From positions 319,505 through 383,504 of the forward strand of contig VZTG01004475.1 in the NCBI GenBank assembly GCA_013397845.1: a DNA stretch of 64,000 bases. Reading direction: 5' to 3'. The notes below the pieces were generated by a model. It had not been told where the DNA came from. It did not search any database and saw nothing but the letters and a program-made list of their open reading frames with translations. How positions within the stretch are numbered: the stretch's first letter is position 1; each line of letters opens with the position of its first letter. Of this stretch, positions 23,101-37,178 are shown piece by piece. Both the position numbers and the translations under genes were made by a program. This DNA comes from Melanocharis versteri. Lineage: Eukaryota; Chordata; Aves; Passeriformes; Melanocharitidae.

Positions 23101-26100
23101 CTTTGGATTGAAATTCTCTGTGAGTGATTATCTGGCTCAGTGAATACTGTTGTTATCATTAGCAATTTTGGGCGTTAACCTTTTCACTGCTAAAATCTCT
23201 GAGTGCTGCGTGACATTGTCCTGGCTCTTGGGAAATAGAAAGATTAAAAAGCCGTTGAAATGCATTCAGGAAATGTCATAATTTTCAGGCTGATGAAGGG
23301 CTAGCCTGGAAGAGAACAAAGAACCGATAATAATAATTACATTTACTTTGTGCTTGCAAAGAAGGCAGTTTGAAGGAGAGCGGGCCATAGACAGTAGCTC
23401 ATTTTTGGTTCTGCCCCCATTAGTTATGTCACATTCCTGCTTTCCTTCTCTAACCCCAGAAATGGGCTCTTTAAATGGAGTTTGGTTGCAGAGGGATGAT
23501 TTGACACAAAGCCAAATGTACCTTTCCAGTAATTCTGGACCTCAGTAGCCTTTTCCTTTTCCCTTCCTCCTGCTCTGGCTAAGCAGCATCTGGCCCTCTC
23601 CCTCTGCTGAACTTGTGTGACTCTATTTCAAGTATAGATTTAGTTATTAAATCTGGAGATAAAGTATGGATCTGTTCCACTAATCAGATACTACAGTGAT
23701 TAGAGCCATAGAAGTACTTGGAGAGATCAATTAGATTAAATTATCAAATCATTATAAGCAAACTCTTAAAGACAAAGCAATAGAAAGTAATTTTGTGTCA
23801 CTATTTCCTTGGAGAATATTTATATTCCCTTATTGTTTGTTTGTATCTGTTTTCTTTGTGCGTGTTAAGATCCTGGTGGCACCAAACCTCTTGCTCAGAG
23901 CTAGGCTGGAGGACAGAATGAACCAATTCTACAAGAAAGCTCTCTCTGTGATGCTGGTCATAGGCTAAAACACATCATTGCTTGTACTTTGGGTGAAAAA
24001 ATACATGCACATGGAAATCTTACCTTATAAAGTACTTGGGCAGTTTCTTGGGGGAGCCCATTTCAGATCCCTGGGGTTAGGCAGAAAGCATTCTGCTCTC
24101 TCACCAGTCTTTTATCTTTCTCATCCCATTCTGTATCTATTATTTTGACTGTGTAATCTTATTTTGAATACTTTTATTGCATAAACTCAGTGTTATGAAC
24201 CAACGCCGGCTAATTCAGATAAAGGTTTGTGATTCATTCTTTAGTAGCTCGTTTGCTGGGCTCCTCTGAAAATGGTTTTCTAGTGTGTAATAGCCATTTG
24301 TGTCACTTCTGAGCCTTGAAGTTGTGTTTTCTACAGTCTGCAGTGTCATCTTCTTAACATGTATATATATAAGCTTTTCTTTATTAATCTATATTTTAGT
24401 AACTACTCCAGCTAATGCTAATATACTGCTTTCATGAGAGAATTGGCAGAATAGTATACATCAAAGGCAACAATTAGTGTATTTTCATTTGACTTGTTCA
24501 GCCTATTAGGTTGTTAAATTTTGCATAGAAAATCATTAGCATGTTTCATTTGGGAAGGAAGCTCTTGGAAGGGGAGTTGTGGATGTAAATCAGTGGGTGA
24601 GGAGGCTTTCGTAAAAAGAGCAGCTACAGCTCTGAAACGTCACGAAATATTTTCCCATATTATTAACTGTAAATGCAAAGAGATGAAGAAACTGCAGGAT
24701 TATCACTGGCTTAGGAGTTAACAAAGAAGCTTCTGATGGTTCTGTCTAATATTAAAATCTGGAGCAGATTGTATCACATCCTTTTCCTGCTGAGTACTGC
24801 CATAGAAGTACAGGTTTGGAATTTCACAGTACCTGCTCTTTTCTCAGTGAAGGTGAAAGGCATCTGAATCAGGCTTGACATTATATAGTTCATGATTCAC
24901 TTTTTTTTTCCTTCCCTAAAACCAGCTGAAGAACAGTTGCATCGCAAGTGATGTTGCAGCTGTTATGAATGTTGTTTACAACTTCAGAATTAGCTGAAGT
25001 TGAAGAACTGACAGAAAAAATTATGAAGTGCCTTTTCTCCCATCTCTTTTGGGAATTTGGCCATTCAGAAACCGTTGTCTGGTGTTAAATAAATTCAAAA
25101 AGATTTGGATTTTGACCAATTAAAGTCAAAGAAGAAAGGTCAGAAATCAACGCCAAAATAGAATTGAATATTCCCTCAGACAGCAGCTAATCAGGGCTTT
25201 TGTGTGGCCTGCTGTGCCAATATCTACTCAGAGGCTGGTCATTATGTCTCTGTTCTAGGAGAGTAATAATTTTGGAGTCTTCACTGCCCTAAAATCAAGC
25301 AATTTACTGTCCTTTATTTTCCCTATGTTTTTGTGATGTTTTGCCTGATTAACATTCAGTACTAGACAAAGTGGCTTCTGGTTTTGTCCCTGCCCTTTTC
25401 AGGTTCAGATTTCTTTAAGTGCAGTTACTATTCTTTGGTGCCAAAGTACTTGATTGCCTTCATAAACCAGGAAATTTAGCAGCAAAACTGACATAAGCAT
25501 CACGATTACGTTATTGATTATTTGGAAGACACAAAAATCCATACAGACCTTTGTATTGTGCTCCAGTGGAAAGCACCTACACCCATGTGCACTCAGTGGG
25601 TAAATTCGTGGCTACAGAAAAGTCACCCGTGAAATTCAAATCAAGTTTTACAAGATCAGGCCCAAATTCCCATTTTTAAAACATGGACAGACATAAGCTT
25701 AGAGACAGGTGCAGGGAATTTGAATGTTTGGTAGATTTGGAGAAATTTGCCTCAGATACATGAATATCTTTTCACTTTGTTGCTTTTTTCTCCATTCTAA
25801 TGTTCTTGAAATAATTTCACATCTGTCTCATATCATAGCTTCTCCTATTATAACAAATATTTTATCTTTTTTTCTGTACTGTTTTTTTTTTCTGTTTCTT
25901 GCTCTCACAGTCTTACTACGTCTTATTTGTCTTTATTTCTTGTTTCCACCTACATTTTCTTTTATTTTTGGTCTGCAAAATCATGAGCTAATTGCCATCA
26001 TACCCTTTATTTTTTTCCCTTTCCATTGAAGATGGAAAAATTAGGATGAAAGAGGGGACTTTTGCAAAGTCATACACACAGAGGGAAAGAGACTGAATCT

Positions 26101-28574
26101 TGTTGTTGAGCTGAAATTAAAACGTCCCATTCTTTTTTGTTTTTTGGGGCTGCACTGTTTATGATGCTCCTGGGCCACTTTTATGTTTCATGTAGCTGAG
26201 GCAATGCTTCTTTTCTTTAATTCCTGCACAAGTTAGTCTCGATCTTTCCTAAGTGCAAGTATTTGTCAGTCAGTTACCCCCCATAGGGGTGCGAATCACG
26301 TCTAATCTTAGCCCATGAAATATTTGCTGCCTCCCACTTGTCTCGCTGCGTCACAGCCTCCAAATAGGGAAAAAGAAAGGGCTGCTGCAGCTTTCATTAA
26401 TTATTTAAGTGCTGTTATCAAACATTCCTAGAGTGCCGTAAATTTACAGGCTTTAGTACAAACTTGGAGAAAGCAAGTTCCCCGCTCTGGAGAATTTACA
26501 GTGGAGAAAAGACAAGAGAGGTGGAGATATAAAGCCAGGGGCCGTGGTGAAGTAGTGCAGAACACGGGAGTTTTGATAAGAAGGGATTGCCACAATCCCT
26601 GGTGTGAGGGAGAGGGAGAGCAGGAGCGCCGGGTGCGTGCACAGAGTGCCCGAAGAGGAGAAGGCGGCAGCAGCAGCAAAAGCCGGCGACAGATAACGCA
26701 CGGGGATTACAAGGAAAGCAAAAGGATTGACCTGATTTGTGTGTTTACCACTCAGCGTCTTAGTGCTGCTCTCCCAGCTCCTGGATGTAATCGTTGGGCT
26801 CAACGGGAGGCAGAGGAGGTTTCGGATGGAGACCGACGTGGTGGAGCGGGTCTCTGCGCCCACCGCGGGGAGTTCGAGTGTGAGCTGGTCAGGGACTCCA
26901 AAAGACACATCAGCAGTGGGAAACGGCCCCTTCAGAGGGATTAGTGACACATCCAGCCCCCAGCACAGGGCTGTCTTTGGGCCACTGCAGTTGTGTCCCT
27001 CCCAGAGGCAAAGAACTGCACCAGCTGCCCACCGAAGCTGGTTTTTAAACTCGGTCCCTATCCTCACGTAGAACCAGCACAATTTTCTCCTTGTTTTTCT
27101 AATATGGTTTTATTTTTAGATGCGCGAAAGGATGAGCACAAAGAGTACAAGTGCATCTAAACAACACAGGGTAACCGGAGGTGAGCAGGCAAGACTCAGC
27201 TCACAGAAACCCACAGATGCTACTGATATTTCCCAGTGACTTTGTTATGTTCCTGTGTCTTGTGTGGCAGCGCTCATTGTGTGGCAGTGTGCCATTGGCC
27301 CACATGGTGCAACTGCTGCTATGGAGATCCCTTGAAATAATGGAATATTAAAAGGTGTAATCTATGGTGGAGCTATCAGGCACCACATAAGAAAATCGTG
27401 TTCAACTACGAATTTTTTCCTAGAAAAAGCAATGTATCTGGGTGCCACAGGGTCGCACCTTGTTCTGCTCTGTGCAAAGGGCTGACCACATGTTTGGGCA
27501 CTGCTCCTTTTCTGACCAAATGCTGCTTATTGCACTGAAATGCCGCAGAGTATATTCAGATACTCAATCCATGTGTGTTTAAGGCCCTCACTTAAGCATG
27601 TTCCTATGGAGAACAGTTGTGGAACCTGGGGTTTATCCAGGGATAGCTGAAGGCAGGTGTTGATTTAAAGGCTTGCCTGGTGGGAGCATTGCCATTCGCT
27701 GTTACAGGAGCAGGATTTGTCCCATAGTTTGCTGAAACTGGAAGGATGACTCCTGGGGACCACAAAAGTGGTTTAAAGTGGTTGTAAAATGTCTGTAAGT
27801 CTGGGTATAATGTTACTATAAAATAGGCATAATTGTAGTCACCGCATGAATTCCGAGCAAGACAAAGGCGTGTTATGGTCATGTACTTTCACCCTGAGCT
27901 AAAAAGATTTTTCTGTTGGCCTTCTCTACTTGTAGCTGCATTTATTTGCTTATTTACTGTAACTTTTTTCCACTAACTTTAAGAGGGCATACTTTAAGGT
28001 AGAAGAGCAAGGTATATACATCTGAGCCTGTGGACAAAAATATCAGCCAAAAGCTCTATGCGGGAATGAATACATAATCAGCAACTTGTACTTGTCTGTT
28101 ATAACAAAACAGCATTAGAGAACAGAACATTGACTGTAATGTAAGTTGCAGTTACTTCCCTGCCAGGGCAGCAATCCTCTTGAGGCTGTCATCTATTGCA
28201 ACTTGAGCGATTGCTAATTGCTTTTATGAAAGCACCAGCTTCAATTATATTTTTAGTGTGTCACCTGTACAGCTTTATAGTTGCATCTATTTAGAAAGGC
28301 GCTCGTGCAAAGCTGAAAAAATTAAGAAGCAATCCTGCAAAACGGAGGTTCACGTTTGATTTGTGGCATTAAACACGCTGAAGGCGCAGAACAAACCGTG
28401 GTGGGCCGATCACACTTCCCGTGTGGAAAAGTGGGGAAAATGTAGTTTTTCTGGCTGCCCACACCTCCTGTTGGCCTGGGTGTGCACCTGGCTCACTTGG
28501 AGTGCTGCTCCACCCTGATGTCCCTGACAACTGACTACTGAAAGTGGAGAGGGTCTTAACAACACATCTGAGGG
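20149..28574 (+). other. NLGN1: NLGN1 intron with two GC-rich islets, no gene recognised
   Basis: Mostly AT-rich intron. A GC-rich islet at about 20,515-20,890 (C- and G-rich tracts, several CpGs) and a CpG-bearing purine-rich islet at about 26,590-26,930 stand out. Both produce overlapping open frames on both strands, as GC-rich non-coding DNA does. No splice-bounded exon of a known family is seen. Confidence 0.65.
26590..26930. other. CpG-rich intronic islet
   Basis: Over about 340 bases CpG dinucleotides are markedly denser than in the surroundings, with AG-rich stretches such as 'gaggagaaggcggcagcagcagc' context and several CG pairs. It is too short for a typical promoter island. It might be an alternative intragenic promoter or a conserved regulatory element; no TATA box or initiator is clear. 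Confidence 0.4.
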
Positions 28575-28790
28575 TCACAGAATCGTGGAATGGTTTGGGT
28601 GGGAAGGGACCTTTGAGATCACCCATCCCCAGGTTGCTCCAAGCCCCATCCAAGCCGGCCTTGGACACTTCCAGGGATCCGGGGCAGCCACAGCCTCTCT
28701 GGGCAGCCTCTGCCAGGGCCTAACTGTTAAAAAAATCTTCTTCCTTAAATCTGGCTTAAATCTTCACCTCGAGCTTTGCAACACTTCAGA
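28575..28790 (-). mobile_element. CR1 LINE 3'-end fragment
   Basis: On the plus strand the order is 'tcacagaatcgtggaatgg', 'tttgggtgggaagggacc', 'gagatcacccatcccc', 'ggttgctccaagccccatcc', 'ggccttggacacttccaggg' and 'ctctgggcagcctctgccag'. This is the reverse complement of the 3' UTR of avian CR1. The element's 3' terminus, derived from the ATTCTRTGA-type terminal repeat, lies at 28,575. The copy is 5'-truncated and diverged, as is normal for CR1. Confidence 0.95.
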
Positions 28791-29292
28791 TTTGGATCCA
28801 GACTGTCTGGCTTGAGCCAATGCCTCCTTCAAAGAAGAGATAATTAAAATGGCTTTTATGTCTTTCTCGGAGTCATCATGTCATTTGTTCTGGCAGCAGA
28901 TGCAACAAAATTACTGCACTTACTTGAAGTTTTCTATGTTATCTTAATGGCCCAGAAATTTTTTAAAGGGGGTTTAGAGTGTGTGGCACACAACGACAAC
29001 TGCATTAATGCCAGTGTTTCTAGGAGCATGGCTTTGCAATATCCACACTCGTTTTATGGTCTGTGGTAGGCAGCCTTGAACTGCTTTATCATTTTGCTCT
29101 CTTTTAGTGAATCAGAGTAATTCCTCACAGTAATAAAACAGAGACCTGAATTAGCAAAAATCTGATCCCTAAGTGACCTTATCTCGCTGCCAGTCTGATG
29201 TAATCCAGATCCTGCTGTGGTCCTGCCCTCCTTTCATGTGAATAGTGAAAAAGCGCTCACTCTCATGGACAAAAAAGCTAAGTTTCCTTAAC

Positions 29293-29341
29293 CAAAAAAA
29301 ATAAAGAAAAGGAAGAAAAAGAAAAAAAAAAAGAAAAAAAA
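29293..29341. repeat. A-rich polypurine tract
   Basis: About 49 bases consisting almost only of A with scattered G. It may be a decayed poly(A) or a simple low-complexity tract. No retroelement body is recognisable next to it. Confidence 0.75.
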
Positions 29342-30118
29342 TCTTTCCCACATTTTTCGCATTGGAAATACATTCTATTGGTTTCCACAATCAAAGTTGC
29401 TTGAAATGTTTTAATTTAATATTATTACTGATATACTACCGATATAATACTCTGTATTCTTGGATATATCTGTGTCTTTGTTAGCGGGAAAATTCTGCTT
29501 CAAGTGCAGCATAGCAGCTGCAAATGCTGGTACTAGTTCAGATGTAGGTTTTCTTTCCCTCTTTTTTTTCTTTTTTTTTTTCCCCTAAGCAAGGAGAAAG
29601 AAATTGTGTTATATATTTTTAACTATATGGTATTCAGATTAAATAATTATAAGACAGCCTTGTAGTAACCTCCTGATTACTTTGTGCCTGAGAGTTAGCC
29701 TTGTAGTAGCTGAAATCATTGGTGAAATAACGATACAGAAAATACATGCTGTTTATTAAAGAACCATTGCTAGATGAAATTAAGATGAATTTTTAGACTT
29801 TGTAAATCAAAACAATCTAAAAATAAAAACCAAGACTACATTTGTATGGATTTTCAATCCTATTAATATTTATTAAGCTCCAGTTCTTTGGGTTTCTATG
29901 TCTCAGATAGTCTGTCATGAAATAACACAGGCTTGTCTGAGAAAATTAACTTGGACCCAACTGAAATCAAAGTGAACCGATTTCTTTATTTTCATTCCTC
30001 AGACTGACAGAACTGCATAAAGCAGAAAAGCCAGAAAAACATAATAATTAGACTTGAAAAGTCCTTGCTACTTTATACATCATGGATAGTTTTGGGAATA
30101 AAGATGTGCAAAGTTCTT

Positions 30119-30143
30119 AAAAAAAAAAAAGAAGAAGAAGAAA
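30119..30143 (+). repeat. A-run followed by (GAA)n
   Basis: Twelve A are followed by about four GAA units. Simple repeat. Confidence 0.8.
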
Positions 30144-30626
30144 GACGAAAAACCCTATTTAATCTTGTATTGCGGTTAAAATTTAAAAGCAATGCAGCAT
30201 TGAGGATTAAAATCCAGCCTTCCAAAGAGCTGCTGCCATGTTGTGTCAGTCTTCTTGTCCACATCCTCTGTGCTGTTCTGGACTGGAGTTTATGGAACTC
30301 CAGATTTTCCAGGGAAAACAAAAAATCCTCTCCTCTGTGCAGCAATTGCAGGGAAGGCATAATTCGGGGTCTTTTACCAGCAGTGGGGCAAACAGGTATT
30401 TTATATCAACACAAAGGCATTCTGTATTGACTTATGGGATTCATAGATCACTATACTTGTGTCTTTCAGTGGTTTTATTATGGTGATTTGAGATATGCTG
30501 GCTGAAGTACCTAACATAAATATTAAAAAGTAATTATATATATGATTTGAAAAAAAAGAGAAAAAAGGGACCATGATTTTCTCTATCTGTGTAAAAACTG
30601 TTAAAAGCTGTGGAAATCTAATCTTT

Positions 30627-30662
30627 ATTTTTGCTTATTTTGCTTATTTTTGCTTATTTTGC
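30627..30662 (+). repeat. short minisatellite, TTGCTTATTTT-type unit
   Basis: Units of 'ttgcttattt', 9-10 bases long and differing by one T, are repeated about four times in tandem. Confidence 0.75.
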
Positions 30663-33600
30663 ACAAAGGACAATATTTGGTTTGGATAGTCACAAAGCTT
30701 TTAGAGGTCAGGAAAAAATACCTCCCTTATCTACACTGAGGTCCTGCCTTTAAGTAAGAAACTAGGGCCTCAGTTGTCTGAAATATTTTATTGTTCTTAG
30801 TATTCTTCCTTTTGGAAATTAAATTTGACTCTTTGCCTCTGAGTTGATAAAATTCCCTTTTTCCTACTGTAGGCCACATTTCTAATGTGAAAAACAGCAA
30901 GAGGAGCTTGTGAACTTTGAAATAGTTTTGAAAACAAGAGCAAACTTTTTTCATATGTAAAAGAGAGGAAAAAGGGCAGAGCCTCTTCGTTTCTTTTCTT
31001 CTCCTCTGTAGATCATGTTTGAAATGACTCTGCCTCTTTATATTTCTTCTAAGACTGAAAATTTTGGTCATAAATCAGAATTAATGTTGGGGCAGAAACA
31101 GTGCAAAAAAACAGTTATCATTTAAAGTGGAAAATCCAAGAGTACCTTGAGCATAGAGAGAAGCAAACTGAGGTGTAAAGTTGAGGACTGGAGTGGGAAG
31201 CAGCTTCCTGCTTTGAACAATAACCACAAATATTTGTGCTTCTGAAACAATTAAAAGTTTGTGATACACAGCAGCCATTGAACATACTGTGTTGATTCTG
31301 TAGAACTATATTTTTATCTAAAACCTTTTTTTTAAAAAAAAACAAACCCACAACACCTGAAATGCTAGGGTGCTTTGTGGGGTGGTTTTCACTCGTGGCA
31401 GATCCAGGAACGTCTCGTCCCACTGCAGCACCTTGTGCCAGCTGATCCCACGTGGTGTCCGTGGCTCCTGCGATGGCACTCAGCTTCTCCCCGGGTTTAT
31501 TACAGGTAGGGGTTCCTGTAGCAGCCTTGCTTTACCCATTTCCTCGTTTTTCTTATTTCTTCTTGGTTCCATTTTGAGTTATTAAAACCACCCAAGGTGC
31601 CTGGATTTTGTGGTGGAGACCTTGGAGCTATTTGCCGAGAGAAGGCAGATCTGCATTTTCTTGTCTTGTAAAGAAAGTTGTGGCAGCTGTTTTCTGGAGG
31701 ATCCAGGTTCCCCCTTGCTCCAAAGCAGGCGTGGGGTAGATGGGAGCATGTAATTATATGACTGTGGATTGTTTCATAAGGCATTTGCATAAGGAGCCAG
31801 ATTGGATTAGTTTAACTTAATTCTGGTGTTTCCTAACCTCCCGGTCTTTGACTCAGCAACCTTAATGTTATTTTAATGTAGTTTCTGGAGATTAATACAG
31901 ACAAAGAGTCCCCGTAGGTCCTATAAATCTGATAAGCACATGGAAAATCTAACAGGAGATATTTCTGAGGGAGAAAAGGAAAATGCTTGTTCGCATGGAA
32001 ATGGTGGCTTTCAGAAAAACTGCTGTAAACCACTGCAAAAAGAGAGTGAAATCTTCATCCCTTTGAAATCAAAGGGATTTACTTGAGAGTTTATGTGATT
32101 AACACAGAGGAGATATCTGCTGTAGTAGGACCAGAAGGGTTTTTTAAAAAAGCCTTTAAAGTGACACAGTAAACTGTTAAATTCTGTAGATTTCTTAGTA
32201 GTGTTGGTAAGATCCCATCATGTCTCTCACTGCAGCAACTCAGTTTTTAAATATGCTTATGTGCATTATTTATATTCAAAAGGTACAATCTAGACTCTTT
32301 CCTTCAAAAAAATCCATCATTTTCCTGTATTAGTTGTTGCCTGAATAGTTCTGCATGTTCACCTAAATTCTGGGTGGTGTACTGGGGTGGAGCTCTGTAA
32401 TTTCCTTACAGATTATATTTACATTGGATTAAGAAAGCCACAATAAGAATTATCTGCTTGATCTGCCACAATTAAGCATTAGTCTGGTGTAAAGCTTTAA
32501 AGTATCAGACAGTACAGCAGTCCAGGTTCTAATTAGCATTGTAGTTAATTCGTATATTGGTGCTCACGTGACATAAACATGCCAAGGACCATAATACCTG
32601 TATTATTTTAATGCTTGTGGGGTTTTATTGTGATGTTAATTATAAATCAGGATGACAAGAGTTATGCAGATGTTATTCGTATTAATTAAAGGAAAATACA
32701 CTAATAAATTGACATTTTCCTCCATTATCAGAATCGAAAATTGGGAACTACTTGCTGTTCTCACCTTGCCCTGTATTTGAGATTGCAGAAAAAATTACAT
32801 TCAGCTACTTTAATTTGCCTCTTTACAAAATTTTTGGCTTTACCTTTGAAAGGCGTTTTCAGCAATCACAATGCTTAGAAATATAAAAGCCGAAATTTTC
32901 ATGTAGCTTTGGCTTCAGGAGGCTTGAAAAATGACATGAAATATAGTGAGGGCTGTGATTTACAAACAAATATGTCTTGAGCATTAGTGTGACAGTGATA
33001 ATCTGTCACTGCAAGGGTACAGCCTGTGCTTCTCCCCAGCCCGTGATGGCCCTTGGGTTTCTTCCAGCTCTTTGGGATGGCACAGAAGGGAAAGTGCATA
33101 CACTTTTCTCCCAGAGATTTTTAAATGGATCATTGCATTTTCAGGAGTCTCTGGCCTGGAGCAGGCACACCCCTGTTAAAGGGAGGTGTGACTGCGTGAG
33201 TCCATGTGTGGACAGGTTTATGGCAGTGAACACTTCTCCCTCAACTTAGCCAGAGAAGCAGTTGCTCATATTACAGGTTCTATCAGGCAGGAATCCCCCT
33301 TTGGCTGTGGAATCTCCATCCCTTCCTCCTCTCACTCCCTTTCTTCCCTTCCCCTCAGCAAAAAGCACATCCCACGGCAGCAGAACCAGCAGCGCCACTT
33401 CAGCGACAGAACTGCACGAGAGAGAAAGGAGGTTAAAAGCCCTTAAAACATATGGCAAGCTTGGGCTTAATAGGAAGTAGGTGGCAATCTCCACAGGGGT
33501 GCAGCATGGTTTTTTGAAGCATTTGTTTCCCAAATACCTTTTTATGATTTTTCCAGCACAGGCAGGCAGTAAGGGAGTGTAACTAGAATATAGGCTGCGG

Positions 33601-34309
33601 CGTAATAGGCGCCTTCTGCAAATGTGACAGTGATGAGTTTGACGAAAGAGGAGGTGGCAACCAAAACAAAGACAAAAAAGTGCTGGAAGGACTATGTAGA
33701 AATTAAATGGAGGTGCCATTTAGGCTATTGCTGTAGAGCCTGCTGATACTGTTTACCTCCCTGCTGAGGTAGAAATCTTTCTCCTCTAAAAGCCTTCATA
33801 AGAGCGCTGAGGATATGCCTGTGCAGCAATGTATTACAGGACACACATCTGAGAGGAAAACTGTTAAAGCCATCTCTTAGTTTTATTGAATTATTGCTGC
33901 CCTGAGAAAAAATACACTTTAAGAAAACCCCAGCTGTTAAACTCGGCGCTTTTGGTGTGAGTGTGTTTACTTCAGCGTGGCATTTAAACTCAGTTTATCC
34001 CAAAATCAAACAGCAAAAGCTACAGCACTGGATGCAAGAAACGGATTTACAGATCTGGGTTAGTTCTCCTGCACGAGCTGGCTTTGAGGGCACTTTCTCC
34101 AGTGCAGAGAGAGCAGCTGTGGCTGACCCTGCGAGTGGTTGGTCTGAGGGAGAAGCAGGGGGGCTCTGCGGTGGTTCCCACCCCGCATGGCCACAGTGGG
34201 TTTCAGGGAGGATGCTGAGCTCTCCAGGGCTGGCAGAGCACCACGGGGGCACTGGGCTCAGGCCAAATGACAGGTTAGAGATGGCTGAGTAGCTTGTTTA
34301 CATCTCTTG

Positions 34310-34350
34310 CCTCCCTCCTCCTCCCTCTCCCTCCCCATTCCCTCTCTCTC
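34310..34350 (+). repeat. CT-rich polypyrimidine tract
   Basis: A 41-base tract consists of CTCC, CTC and CT units with a single interrupting A. Such tracts are simple repeats that can also bind GA-recognising factors or form triplex DNA; no functional evidence is visible. Confidence 0.7.
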
Positions 34351-34571
34351 TGAAGCCCCTCTTATTGGTGCCGAGGCGGGATCAGAGAGCCTGGAGCATT
34401 CTGTGGCAGCTCACAGAGCACTATGGCAATTAGTTTTTCTTTCATTACACAAAAATTAGGGCTCCCATTCCCTTACACTCTGCCCATAAGCAGCGTCTGT
34501 TTCTCGGGATGAAAGAGGTAGAAAATGGAATGTGTTCCTGTAAAAAAGTAGGTAGAAATTTCCACCATTGT

Positions 34572-34639
34572 CTGGAAGCCGTCACAATATTGTGACTGCC
34601 GTGGCAGGTGAATAATGAGCCACTATGCTGGGCTTCCAG
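34572..34639. repeat. nested palindrome: 16-bp perfect palindrome within a 9-bp inverted repeat
   Basis: GTCACAATATTGTGAC at 34,581-34,596 is a perfect palindrome. It sits directly inside an inverted repeat whose arms are CTGGAAGCC (34,572-34,580) and GGCTTCCAG (34,631-34,639). The core holds two head-to-head ACAAT motifs, the SOX-type recognition sequence. The spacing is tighter than in well-known SOX dimer sites, so factor identity is a guess. Confidence 0.6.
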
Positions 34640-37178
34640 CTAAATGGGGCTTTGTCCTGGCTATGCTGCAAAGGCATCCAGAAGAATGCAGAGCAGTTTT
34701 CCAGTATACAATGAATCACTCAGTGAGGCCAAATGACACTCTCCGAACACTCGTCCCAGATATTACAGCTGTTGAAGGAAGCTGCTTATGAAACAAGGGT
34801 AGGCTCAGTCGCTCTGTGACCTTACAGTTCCTGTGCTGTAGGAAATAGTTGGGGTAACTCTCTGCAGGAATAGAGTTGCTTTTAAACCCGTAAAGCTCTG
34901 CAAATGGAATTACTGGAGTGTTAGAAAGATGTTGTGCTGGAACACGACCTGGCAGGATGTACTCTGAAAACAGTGTGGTAGCCATTTGTACCGACTGCAC
35001 GAGCTTCGGGAGAGAGAGGGTATTTAATGCAGCAACTTGGCAAAACCAAGGGAAGATCTATCAGGAAATGGGAGATTTGTCTCACCTCAGCCAGGGTACC
35101 TATTGCAGTTGTAACACACCTGGTGAAATGGAATTTTCCTTGGATGCTCAGCTGCTGCCACAGAGGGAGCTGTGGCAGTATTTAGATATATAAGTGGGAA
35201 TCTGGGGCGTTTTGCAAAGCAAAACAGAAAGTTTAAATGGCACAGAGCTCAAATCATCTCCATCTCCTGGCCGGGTTTACTATGTGGAAGGGCTCTAGGT
35301 GTTGTTTCTGTGGCTGCTGTACTATGGTGAAATACTGTAATGTAGCTGTTATCCCTGCTTTTGCTGCTCCCATGGCCGGTCACTTAAGCTGTGTTTTATA
35401 TTGCCCTGTATAAGCTCTTGAAATGGTCTATAAGCAGCAAGTCACTCTCATGCATTAGAGCAGTGGGAATATATTATTTACAGGTTATACTTGACTTCAA
35501 TTTCTATCCATTTTTCCCCTTGAAAATTTCATGTGTTTCAAAAGTAAGTACAGGCATAGGTAAGACTATGTTGCAGCTAGATTTGGGAAAAAAGAGTTTA
35601 GTTTGATCATTTTCTACTGCTGCATCCATTTCTTTAGATCATGGATAATCAGTTTCTTAGTGTTGATGATCTACATTGTTAAACTTCACTTTCATTCTAA
35701 TGAATTTCTATTAAGAGAGATTGTGTACAGTGATGCACAATATTTACGTACCTGCGTAAATCAGAAAACATGAGACTGTACTTTCAGAGGAATTATATTT
35801 GTCCACAGCCTTTTTCATGAAGCAATATTTACCTGTGAAGCAGTGAGAATATGTCATTCCTATGCAGACACTTTGGGAGAAAAAACCAAAATTAATGGTA
35901 TAAGCATATGGTCACTGGTTAGGTCTGTGCTAATCACATACGAGCAGTTTCTGATAATTAGGAATTATTGTCTATGTCAGTAGCTGAGTGAGGTCTTGCA
36001 CTTTCTTTCTGCCCTTGGGATTTAAACAGAGTGCACCCAGTAATCATTTCCCTTGCCTGTGCTTTGCTTGTTGTCTGTCACAGAACAGTTTCATTTCCCT
36101 TTTACTCCTCCTACTTAAGACACAAATTTTCTGCAATCCTGAGGCCAGGTGGTGATAAATCACACACGCATTCACAAACAAAAACAAAGACCAAGGTGAT
36201 ATTAGCTGTGAAAAATGTACCTGCATACCCAAACTGTGGTGGGCTCCTTTCTCTGGTGTGTAGGTCTGTGCCATTTACTGAGTGAAGCTGCTCGTAGGTG
36301 CTCCTTAGGGCAAGGGCAGGGATGCTCAGGGTGCCCATTGTCACCCCCTGCAGATTTGGGCTGTGCTGCCTTCCTGGATGCTCCACAGAGGGACACAGCT
36401 CCCCCCCAGGTCCTGTGTGCTCTGCCAGCCTCTGCAGATGTCCTGGACACCCTGCAGTGTCTAACAAGATGCGAGATGTTCCTGTTTCAGGTCCTGATCC
36501 ATCACAGGATCCCTGTCCCTTGAGCTCTGGGGCCTGGCACTGAACTTTTCAATCATTCTGCCCTCAGAGCAGCGACACAGAGTAAGCAGCGATGTGAAAC
36601 TGGGAGAATTTTTCCTTCAGTGTCTCGGTCCCCTCCTGTGCCGCAATCAGGAGCCTTTGGAGGCATTTCAGGTTGACTCGGCTGCTCTTTTAGCTCTGTA
36701 TTGGAATAGCTTCATTACAGTCAATGGAACTATTCCATTGAGTGGCTTATTCAGTGAGGTGAGAAAGAAGCTCATAATGTGGCCATAATAAAAGGCTCAA
36801 TTTTGTCTTCTTTAAATGCACAAAATTCCATTGACTCCAGCGTAAAAGGAAACAGGGATATCAAGGCCTAATGCTGTCTGTCTAAATGTAATTCTACCTG
36901 ACACCTCTGACCTTTATTTTTAGAACAATTTTGCTTTTAAAGGAAAGTGCAGAAATATAGGAGCATTTTTCTATTTATATGGGGAAAAAGTGAAATCACT
37001 ACTTTTGTCTGGATGCAGGAGCATGTCAATGTGCCTGCCAAACTCTATGTATAGCTTGGCCTTCAAGCCAGACAGCAGAGCCTTAAATGAACAAAAGACA
37101 CAACAAAAGCCTTGTTTGAAGTGTAGCAGGAGAATGGTGGGGACTAGAATTATGCTTAAGGATATCAGACTCTTTTTT

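Noticed and set aside
26453..27082. 209-codon minus-strand frame overlapping a 147-codon plus-strand frame
   Set aside because: Both coincide with the CpG-rich islet, where stop codons are rare; no family is recognised.
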